From Megachile rotundata (Eukaryota > Arthropoda > Insecta > Hymenoptera > Megachilidae), in NCBI RefSeq assembly GCF_050947335.1, contig NC_134997.1, positions 9,114,001 through 9,178,000 on the forward strand: a DNA stretch of 64,000 nucleotides, written 5' to 3'. A program made the translations under genes and the position numbers. This document shows, piece by piece, positions 51,940 to 63,100 of the stretch (positions are counted from its first letter, which is position 1; every line of letters begins with the position of its first letter). The notes under the pieces were generated by a model, which saw nothing but the letters and a program-made list of their open reading frames with translations, searched no databases and was not told where the DNA came from.

Positions 51940-52270
51940 TAGATTAGGTTATTGTTAGGTTAGCTATAGTACTATTGTTAGGTTAACTATAGTACTCTTA
52001 CTAGGTTAGGTTATTGTTAGGTTAGCTATACTACTATTGTTAGGTTAACTATAGTACTCTTGCTAGGTTAGGTTATTGTTAGGTTAGCTATAGTACTCCT
52101 GTTAGGTTAGGTTATTGTTAGGTTAGCTATAGTACTATTGTTAGGTTAGGTTATTGCTAGGTTAGCTACAGTACTATTGTTAAGTCAGGTTATTGTTAGA
52201 CTAGCTATGGTACTCTTGTCAGGTTAGGCTATTGTTAGGTTAGCTATAATACTATTGTGAGGTTAGGTTA
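51940..52270. repeat. TTAGG-rich repeat
   Basis: GTTAGGTTAGCTATAGTACT and GTTAGGTTAGGTTATT words alternate about seven times at 30-60-bp steps. TTAGG is the common insect telomere unit, but here pure runs are only two or three units long, so this is an interstitial telomere-like patch rather than a telomere. Confidence 0.85.
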
Positions 52271-53390
52271 TAGCACTAAATATAGATATAGTATCATTAA
52301 CGTCTATGGACATAGTTTAAAGATACTACATACATAAAAATCCAAGGACATCTACTACATGTGAACCTAATCTATAAAATATTATAGACCTATAAAACTA
52401 ACAGTGATACTACATACCACGAACAAAAGGTACGCATCTCTGAAACCAACATAAGCAAATAAAAATTTGACGCGAAATACATGTCGGAGTTTGCATATCA
52501 ATATCTGTCAAGTCGCATGAAAAGTTTCATAGGAGGTGTCGATTTCCGTGCCGTTCAACGTGTTACGGACTAGCGTTTTTGTTAAACAATGCAGTGGCAC
52601 ACAAGCGGCGGTATTCTTTTTCCCATAGTTTTTGTGTCATTTCAGTTGACAACTTTCGCAACGTACGCGATCAAAAAAAAAGGAAAGAACTGCGAGAGAG
52701 AGCGTGAAACCGTGAATTTTTCGCAACTTGCACTAACGATTTTTAGCATCGATTAAAATGGTTTGTCACGTGGCTTATTAAATGAAAATAAAACGTTATA
52801 TTTTTTGCTCAAACTTGTCTGTCGTACTCGCTTTCTATTTTTTTAATTAAATTGAATTTCAAACTTGTCACGGTGGTTTAGTATAAATAATAGAGAATTA
52901 CAAAATTAAAGTAACTAACACAGGAAAAGATTATAGTAAAACTTGATATGGAACTTGATATACTTGTATCTTTGTATTTATACTCGTACAGAATCATTTA
53001 TCAAATTGTGCGAAATTGTAGTAAATTACCTCTTCATTCATGTTTGATCGATTACACGTTTTAGATACATTATGAAAATGAGAATGATACACTCTGATGA
53101 ATACAGTTGATACCTATGTAAAAGAACTGATCGCAGGCCTGGAAAGAAAATTGCTTCGCGGTTGCGGTTAAAAACGTAACCTGAAAAAATTCTGAAGAAA
53201 ATGGAGGGAAAGTGCAAATACTTTGTAGCAAATTACCTTTACAATCTATAGCAGTTTATGATAAAGGTCAATTTTGATTTGTTGGGTTTTATTTTGTAAT
53301 TAGAATTGCTCTTATTATATGAAGTTTAGATGGACATGTATAGATATATTTAGATGTAGTTTATATACACATGTGTGTATGACACATATA
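52271..53390. other. No supported gene
   Basis: Mixed sequence; 52.5-52.7 kb is slightly GC-richer. No exon is recognised. Confidence 0.4.
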
Positions 53391-53487
53391 TGTACTTTAA
53401 TATTATAGTGCAAATTTATAGAGGATTGATAATGTTTGATTTTTGGATAGTAGAATTATAAATATTATCTTATGAATTATGTTTTAG

Positions 53488-53530
53488 GAATGTGGGAAAG
53501 TGGAGGAGGATTGTAATCCTTGATGTGTTA
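53488..53530 (+). pseudogene. Decayed copy 1 of the gene 2 signal-peptide exon
   Basis: Acceptor-like GTTTTAG, then ATG at 53490 and GGAAAGTGGAGGAGGATTGT. The reading frame matching the real exon no longer starts at the ATG (a one-base shift), so this copy is dead as a start exon. Confidence 0.65.
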
Positions 53531-53634
53531 GGAACATATGTGTCCATATGCACATATGTGTATAACACATACTCGTATTTTGGTATTCAGATAGTAGAAT
53601 TATAAATATCTTAATCTTATGAATTATCTTTCAG

Positions 53635-53681
53635 AAGTATGAGAAAGTGGACAAGGATTGTAATCCTTGATGTGTTAGGAA
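53635..53681 (+). pseudogene. Decayed copy 2 of the gene 2 signal-peptide exon
   Basis: CTTTCAG acceptor, ATG at 53639, then MRKWTRIVILDVLG, which parallels MEKRTWTSILILAVLIL of the real exon with a small deletion. The frame stays open for about 32 codons, but no donor matching that of the real exon follows. Confidence 0.7.
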
Positions 53682-53820
53682 CATATGTCTCCATATACAC
53701 ATATGTGTATAACACATACACATATTCGATATTATAGTACAAACTGACAAACACACAATTAATATTTGATTTTCAAGTAATAGAACTATAATTATCTTCA
53801 ACTTATGAACTATGTTTCAG

Positions 53821-53867
53821 AAATATGGGAAAGTGGACAAGGATTCTAACCCTTGATGTATTAGGAA
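53821..53867 (+). pseudogene. Decayed copy 3 of the gene 2 signal-peptide exon
   Basis: GTTTCAG acceptor, ATG at 53825, MGKWTRILTLDVLG. Same arrangement as copy 2; no matching donor. Confidence 0.7.
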
Positions 53868-53967
53868 CATATGTGTCCATATGCACATATGTGCACAACA
53901 CATATACGTATTTTGATTTTCATATAGTAGTCTTATAAATATCTTGCTCTTATGAATTATGTTTCAG

Positions 53968-54014
53968 AAATATGAGAAAGTGGACAAGGATTGTAATCCT
54001 TGATGTATTAGGAA
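53968..54014 (+). pseudogene. Decayed copy 4 of the gene 2 signal-peptide exon
   Basis: GTTTCAG acceptor, ATG at 53972, MRKWTRIVILDVLG. It lies 182 bp before the real exon's acceptor. Confidence 0.7.
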
Positions 54015-54152
54015 CATATGTCTCCATATGCACACATATGTATAACACACACACCTATTTCTATAACCCACATTGCCAAACACAAAATTAATATTTAATT
54101 TTCAAGACATAAAACCATAAATATCTTAATCCTCCAAATTTTGTTTCAGAAA

Positions 54153-57100
54153 ATGGAAAAAAGGACGTGGACAAGTATCCTAATCCTCGCTGTCTTAATA
54201 CTACAAGAAGCAAATGGAAAAAATATTACACGACGTGATAAGAGATTTTCCAAAAATGCAGGTAAAATTTTTAATACAAAAGTTCCTTCTACTAACAAGT
54301 TCATTACAAAATTTTCTAATCGCTTACAAAAATATAAAGTGAGGTTATGCACCCTTTTTTCTTGACCTACATACCAGCCTACAAAAATCTAACGTTCCTT
54401 GAGAAGTAAAAAGTATTACTCACGATCGTAAATTGATACTGTTGCAATTTTGTCGTGAGATTTTATTGTTGCTTTCAAGTGTTTCGAATAAAAATTTATT
54501 TCTTCCATTGTGGACAGGAATTTTTATGGACACGTTGTGCTTGAACATTTATTTTTTTTTCAAGCTAAATAATGAACAATTTTTAATTTTACAATTTTTG
54601 ATTAGTCAATTTTTAATCAGTGAGTTCAATTTTTAAATATTGTTGAGTTTAAAGAGTAATAAACAACTTTTAACTTGTAAGTTTAATTTTTAAATATTAG
54701 TGGGTTTAACGAATTATGGCAAATTCACAAGAACCGTAATATCAACATAAAAAAAATTAATAAATTATTAATAATCATGTTATGCAGGTGTACTTAACCT
54801 GTGACTACCATCTTCAGTTTTAACACTAGGTTTAAAGACGTCTGAGATACAGTTGCTTTTGCATTAAAAATAAAGCACAATAAATATATAAAAGATGAAA
54901 AAGTAATAAATTAACTTATTACTCCTCATCTCTATAACAATAAATCTAAAAGTGCTTTAATAATTTCTGTAACGTAAGTCTTACGTCGTAAGATGAGTCT
55001 AAGCCGCCATTTTGTCAAGACGCTACATAAACCGTGTTCGTAAACGCACTCATAAATTGCCCTAAATTTGACCGAATCAAACAATGTCTTCCCACTATCC
55101 TTACAAAGCATTCTACACAAAAACCATACATTCTTAACTTCCGATCACTTCCGGCAGCAACAGGAAGGTAAAGATCAATAATGCAGTTAAGCAGCTGAGC
55201 ATTCCAGAAAGAGTTGAATGCGTTTTTATAAAATAATCGGTTCCTACTTTCTCGAACGGTAATTAAACAGTCGGCCGGGACAAGAGACCCAAATAAAAAG
55301 GGAAGCGAGTATTGCATTATAAAGTACCTAGGTGTTCCTGCTTTCTCGATTGCTGGTCAAAGCGTTGATAATCAATGCAAGGGACAGCGATACGAAACGA
55401 AAGAAACTAGGACAACGAGTTACTTGTGCAACAAGTGCATTCGATATTGCACGTTCCGTTTTCGACAGAAATTCCATGATTTCACGATTTAATCCGTCGG
55501 TTTAGCATTTTAGCGAGTAAGGGGACAGTGATTTTATGTGAGAAAATGGGGAATTATGTTTTTTAGTTTTTAGTTACCTCGAGCGAACCCCGGGGTTTTT
55601 CTGATGACGTGACAAGTTAATGGTGAATGGATAATGTTGCTATAGATTTTCATTAAAAATAAGTGAGGTTTGGGTCGAAAAACTTAGTGAGAAACGTTCA
55701 CTGACGAGTTTTATATTTAATTTGAGGTACATGGTTTCAATAGACATTTGATGGATGCAATAGTGTGGTTACATTATTTAAGGCAAGTTTGTATACTTCA
55801 AATTTCTGAGTATTCGTTTTGAATTTTCACTTTCAAATTTTATAATTTTTAGATTTTCAAGATTTTTAGATTTTTAAATATTCAAATTTTGTCTATTTGC
55901 CTAAATCCCTAGATCTCAAATTTTTAGACTTCTAAATCCCTAGATTCTCAAATACCTATGTCTGTAATTCCCTAGATTCTCAAATTTCTAGATTCTGGAA
56001 TACCTACTTTTCGTAATTCCCTAGATTTTCAAATACCTACCTCCATAGTTCCTCGATTCTCAAATATCTACGTCCATAATTCCCTAGATTCTCAAACATC
56101 TACGTTCATAATTCCCTAGATTCTCAAATACCTACGTCTTCAAATTCCTAGATTTCCAAATCTCAAGGACTTCAAATTTTCATGATCCCAAATCCCTACG
56201 TCTCCAAATTTCTAGACCTCCAAGTCCCTAATTCCCCAACAAGTTTCTGGACTCCTAAATCCCTAGATTCGCAAATACCTGGATCTACAAATTCCTAGAT
56301 TCTCAAATACCCACGTCCTCAAATCCCTAGATTCCCAAATCTCAAAATTCTCAAATAATCCCATATACCTGGCTTCCTAAACTTCTAGACATTCAAGTCC
56401 CTAACTCCCCAAATTTCTGGACTACTAAATCCCTAGATTCCCAAATACCTGGGAATGCAAATTCCTAGATGCTCAAATGCCGACGTCCTCAAATCCCTAG
56501 ACTCCCAAATCTCAAAGTCTAGGGATTTGAAAATAATCGCAAATCCCTATCTTCCCAAATTACTAGACCCCCAAGTCCCTAACTCCCCAAATTTCTAAAC
56601 TCCAAAATACCTAGATTCTCACATACCTACATCCATAAATCCCTAGATGCTGAAATACCCACGTCCCCACATCCCTACATCCCCAAATCTCGAAGTCTCC
56701 AAATAATCCCAAATCCCTACCTCCCCAAGTAATTAGACCTCTAAGTCCATAGCTCCTCAAATTTCAAAGATCCCTAAGTTCCTAGATTCTCAAATACCTG
56801 GGTCTACAAATCCCTAGATGCTCAAGTGCCTACGTCCTCAAATTCCTAGATTCCCAAATCTCAAACTCCTCAAATAATCCCAAATCCCTACCTTCCCAAA
56901 TTTCTAGACCTCCAAGTCCATAGCTCTCCAAATTACCAAACATCATATCCCTTCCAATTTCCAATATCCCCAAATTGTTAACTCATCTCCAAGTATTAAA
57001 ATAGCCAAAAATGCTTCAAATTAACTGACTACTAATTCCTCTACCCTGTAACTACCACACTACCACTACCACTACCACATTTTCCCTAGAGAAGCAAAAT

Positions 57101-60100
57101 TTGTTGATCATTATCTGTTAGTCTACGTAGATAAAGCTTGATAGATTAGTCGCATCTTCACCGACTAATCCAAGGAACTGCGCGTTGCAAGTTCCCTAGA
57201 GCTCCGCATCGGAGGTCGACCAGATAAGATCTGTCGTTGGTGTAACATTTATCGTTCCGACCGAAAGCAGTGAAAGGCATCAGCCGGCGAATAACGAGCC
57301 TGTTTCATGATCTATTACGTCGACATTGGATCATGATCGTCCGTGGAGAACGTGGTCGATGCAATCTGCAATCGCATAAAAATACATCGATATCTAACTA
57401 ACACCAGATATTGGTCCTTTTCCATGGGAAAATCTCAACGTTGTTGCACGAGAACAATGTTGCGTGTGACGTCAAATGCACGATTAGATACTTTTACCAT
57501 CTTACGCATCGATCACTATCGTTCCGGGTAAACGTGAGGCAAATGAATAAGCGGATTGAAACGCATGGCTAGATTGAGATACGTTCACGCTGAAAAGTGG
57601 ACTGGGTTATTGCGAAACTTTATTTTGATAATGTTTATCTAATACCAGATATGCGTAAATGGTACGTTTCGACATGTAGAAAGTTTGACGGGTTCGATGA
57701 TATAGGCGGAGTATGACACGTCAGCCCTTTCGCTTATGGTGAACTCGTGACGCACGTTCGGGTGCAAGATATTTGCAGCAAGTTTCTGGCTGGAGTTTTA
57801 TATTAATTTGCATAGTCAAGGATTTCTAAGTCTAAAGTACATGGAGTTGTTCAAATGTTGAAAGATGTCTGATGTTTTTATATTGCAAGGAAGTGAAGGA
57901 ACTTACGTTCATAATTCCCTAGATTCTCAAATACTTACGTCTCCAAATCCTAACGACTTCAAATTCACATGATCCCAAATCCCTAAGAGCGAAGGAGTGT
58001 AAGGGACTAAGGGGGTGAAATTTAACATGGGGTGGAGACGTAATGGGAACTCTTTTTTTTTAGGAAACAAGGATAAGTTCTCGGATTTGGAAGGATCGGA
58101 GACTACATACGGTTTCAGTAATTTGAACGACTTTAGAAGCACGTACACCCCTTTCTCGTATCAACCCACTGGATACTCGCCATTTTCGTACCATGGGTAT
58201 GTATAGAAAATTAGGTTAGCTCTGTGAAATTAAGAAGTTATACTGTGAAACTAAGTGTTATTTGATCATCTGAAACGTTTATGTAATTATAACTTGACTA
58301 ATTATGAGTAGTAGCTATGAGTAGTCATGAATGACTATGTAACTGAATGTGACTGAAGTAAAATCTGGATGTGATTGAAGTGACATCTGGATGTGACTAA
58401 AGTGACAATGCAATAAATTCACAATTTTTAAATTGTTTCCTAAAGACGATCCTCCATTTTAAAACTGTGAAATTACATCTCTGACGCAGCTATGAAATCA
58501 GAAATAAAATAGCAAACTAAATTGACAATTTTTAAACTGTTTCTTAAAGACGATCCTCCATTTTAAAACTGTGAAATTACATCTCTGACACAGCTATGAA
58601 ATCAGAAAGAAAATAGCAAACTAAATTGATAATTTTTAAACTGTTTCTTAAAGACGATCCTCCATTTTGAAACTGTGAAATTACATCTCTGACACAGCTA
58701 TAAAATCTCAAATAAAATAAGCAAAATAACCACATAAAAATATCAAAATAAATAAATAGACAAGTATCAGCAAATGTGTACATTAGAGATTTTGTTCTTT
58801 ACATAAAAATCAACAATGATTTCAAGCAAACAATAAATTTGTAATTTAATATAAAAAACGCGTGAAATATACTAAAGTACTATTACTATTACTATAATTA
58901 GTAATTACTATTACTATTACTATAATTAGTAATTACTATTACTATTACTATACAGTACTATTACTATTACTATAATTAGTAATTACTATTACTATTACTA
59001 TACAGTACTATTACTATTACTATAATTAGTAATTACTATTACTATTACTATACAGTACTATTACTATTACTATAACTAGTAATTACTATTACTATTACTA
59101 TAACTAGTAATTACTATTACTATTACTATACAGTACTATTACTATTACTATAATTAGTAATTACTATTACTATTAAATTACTATTACTATTACTATTACT
59201 ATTACTATACAGTACTATTACTATTACTATAAAGTACTATTACTATTACTATAATTACTATTATTACAATGCTAAGTAATTATAAACGTAAGTGAACTCG
59301 TAATTCCAAAAATTGTTAAAGGTTTTCATACGGCTCCCTGCCGTACAGCACAAATTACGACGTCCATCGTGAGATCTCGTGCGGCGACACATTCCCGCGT
59401 AATTGCGGAAAATCGAGATATCGAACGTTCGATGGTTCGTGCAACAATCTTCACAATCCTACATGGGGTATGGCGAACACCAGATACGGACGACTTCTAC
59501 CAGCGAATTATGGAGACGGTAAGAATATAAACATCTGTTTATCGATAGAAAATTGTTGATGCTTTCTCTATAATTCTAACTTTCCAATAAAGTAGAATAT
59601 AAAAGGGTAATAAATTCTGTAAGTTCCGAGTTATTACCGGCTGGGAAAACTAATGAAGAATTTTCACTGATATTTTGTCATTTTTATGACTTTATTTCTT
59701 AGATTGCTTCCCATCACGTTTCTTTTTTTGTCGTTGAATATTCATTTTCAGATGACCAGGAAATTATTATAAACTTTTGTGTGCTGTTGTTTTTCATTAT
59801 AGAACTTGCAATATTTTTTTTATAATAAAACACACAGTATTTATTATAATATACGACATATATTTATTCATAGAATATTTATTATAATGAAACATACATT
59901 ATAATTGTAATATGTTGCAATTAACATATGCACCATGTAACATGTGCACTAAAACATACTAAAAAATGTGACCTAAGAATTCATGTCAAGATCTAAATTT
60001 ACAATAAAAATATTACGAATAAAATAAAATTTATAAATATTACACAATAGAAGATTTATAAATATTACACAAAAGAAGATTTATAAATATTAAACAAAAG

Positions 60101-63100
60101 AAGAAAATTCATAAATATTATACAATACGCCAGTCACAATATGTAGCTCCTGCAAGAATGTTTAACACCCGGCTTGTTTTACTTCAGCCATTTTTCTGGT
60201 GCTTTCATCGGTTGACAAACAAAAACTACTTCCGCCATGGATACAAAATACACAGCACATAACTTTCACTGTTTGTGGACTGAATGGTTAAACGGTTCCA
60301 AACTTCTTTCAATGTTTTGTTCAACTGTCACAAATAAGTGTGCACAAAAATGCTCTCCATAAACGTCCGACGATTTCTCTTGATTAACATCATAAGTACG
60401 CCAACAAAAGATTCTGAAGGTGGTTACTTTCTAGTGTCGTTTTGTATTTATTATTAATAGAACTGCTGAGATTAATAGGTTTAAATTTTATTTATATGAA
60501 ACTTGTATTTAAGTGCATTTTTAATAGCAATAAAAATAAAATTTTGGTTAATTGTGCAAAATTTAATGAAAGATGAAATATACAAATTATGTGATAAATA
60601 ATACAATATACAAATGTACAAATTTGACAAATAAACAAGTCATCAGATCAACATACAAATCTGATAAATAACTAAATCATCAAATCAACATAAAGATCAG
60701 ATAAATAAACAAATGATCAGACAAAAATTAAAAATTGAAAAGATTGAAATCTCGTCGAAAATCGAATTCAACTTCAATCACGAAAAGAAATTGGAAAATT
60801 TCGACAGGAATGTTTTCCCGGAACAGTTGCGGGAGCAAAAGAATTTTTTCATCTCGTGAAAAAATTCGATTTCACGCGAGTTACGCGTTTCTGTGGCCGA
60901 ATAATCGGAACGTCATCGCATTTTCGATTGATCGACGAAATTCCTTTCAATTTGCGTGCACTGTTTCGAGGCATCGACAGATATATTTTTTTCGGAACGT
61001 CACGGTTCGTTAGGTTTTGTACGAGTCAGTTTGAATCGTTTTGTGATGCAAAATCTGCGGTTTCTTCAATGATATTATGCTGTGATTAATGTCTGCACGT
61101 GTCTGAAGGTTACGGAATGAAGAATTACGAGCTTAGGATCTTGGACATTTGTGTCAAGAAAAACGAAAGTGGAATGTGATTATCTTGTTTTACATATCGA
61201 AACTTAGCTGTTAACAACATCGGTTTGAGGTAGTGATTATAATTTATAATGACGATGTTAATATTCATTAGTTGTATGTAAATGGGTTAATTAAATATAA
61301 TAGCATTGACATTAAGTCAGTTTACGTTGAATTTTATTAAACAAACAAAAATTAGTAAATTCTGTTCCAATCACATGAAATTAATATTTAATTCGCAATT
61401 CACAATATTTAATGAAGATTCAGAAGAAGAAAATTATCTCATATTTAATAAACTTAATATTTAGTAACTTTGTGACATTGCATTACTAATATCTCTGAAT
61501 GGTTACGGAACTCGTAAAACTACGTTGTTGCAGTTAATGTCCCTCGTGACAAATATCTACTTTCACAGAAACTTGTTTCGATTTCAAACGCAGGTGAGTG
61601 TGATTTATATGCTTACGTAGGAAACAGCTTGGCTTCCATTTTATAGACACAACAACATTGTACAAACACTCGTAAATATGCTGCGATCATTTTGTAACAT
61701 TTCACGTGTTAGAAGATCAAATATTTCCCAACCGTATTAACCGTTCGAATCCTATAGGTGATAATAGCACTATAGATGCTATAGGATAATAGACAATTTC
61801 ATAATTCATCAGTGAAGTGAAACAGATTTAATACTATCATGTTTTGAATCATTTATTTTACCACAAGTTTAAATTTCGATATAATTTGATATTTTTACAG
61901 TTTTATAGTGTAATTAGACTTGGGGGACTCTTTCAAATCCAAGTGAGTAATAATACACATCGCAGAACAGTGGCGCCCTCTCATTTTAGAATCCAGGATC
62001 GAATTTAATGGGTTAGGATCTCAGGTTAAACCATCTGCTCCATCAAAAATAAAGTAGTGGCGTATTAAACCACTTGCTCCACAGAAAATGAACTATTCAG
62101 ATAAAATTGATTATAGGTTAGATCGCGATACAATATCGTACATTTATTTCTCCGTTAAAATTATTTCAATTTCACGTCTCAAGTTTCACGTTCGAAACCG
62201 GATATTTGTTTCGATAAGTGCATTTAACTATTAGATAAACTTTTTGTTGGTACTGGAATCTCTGTAGGATACAATAAGCTGGTAGCAATATTGCAATATG
62301 TATTCATTTTATTTCAGTGTGAGTACGGCTACCGGCGAAGCACGTTACATACGCGTCTTCTTTATATTACCATCAAAGAGTAGATATAACAAGAGGCGAT
62401 ACTAGACAAGAAACCTCCTAGACAGAGACAGAGGACCAATTTAAATGTCCAAATCAAAAGAATCGGGGGTGCATAGTGTAGAAGTGTGGCGGTCCAAAGA
62501 ATATTTTAAACCTGCATATTCACCAGTAATTTATTTGTAATAAATATTCTGTCATAACTCTGTAACATTCATCTGTAATTTCTTGTGATGTATAGTTTTT
62601 CATTTTCTTATAAGTTATTTGTAATAATCATTTCCGTAATACATATTCTTCAAATATATTTTGTAGAGCAATCATTTTTATTCTTTTCTTTTTCAACTTG
62701 CAACGCTGTGAAATTGATAAGATACCTCAAAAGACAATATCAGTATACAGAAAATTTACTAGAAATATATTCCAAATTATTGGAGATTGACATGAAAGTT
62801 TTGCTCGATTTAAATTTCCCGCTCTTTTGTACAACCAATTTAAAGCGTCTTCGAGAGTTCAAAGGTGCCGAGAGTGTTGTCTCTGGTTTACTCTGCGACA
62901 CGGTTACCAGTTTCGTATGGTAATGATAACCTTTATGATGGAATTTTTATCGCGGCCAATTCATGGCGAAACCGTGCAAGAAAATAAAAGATTGGAAATA
63001 CCAATGGAATGATGAATGGAACGTCGCACTTTATTATACAATACGTTCCTCCGTGACAAATAAGTTATGCAATTGTTGCGCTTTCTAGGGAACCAATTCC

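Larger units (their letters stand above)
53400..54140. repeat. Tandem repeat holding the four exon copies
   Basis: Acceptors fall at steps of 147, 186, 147 and 182 bp (the last step to the real exon), so the repeat is best described as a dimer of about 330 bp. Besides the exon-like part each unit has ACATATGT palindromes (for example CATATGTGTCCATATGCACA) and the line AATATCTTAATCTTATGAAT, the last also present before the real exon. Confidence 0.9.

Noticed and set aside
60735..61089. Extra coding exon in intron 3 of gene 2
   Set aside because: Open but Arg/Ser/Phe-rich with no peroxidase similarity; the exons on both sides already join in the phase expected from gene 1.
61735..61760. tRNA-like B box (GTTCGAATCC)
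   Set aside because: No matching A box or cloverleaf arms upstream; a single 10-base match is expected by chance.
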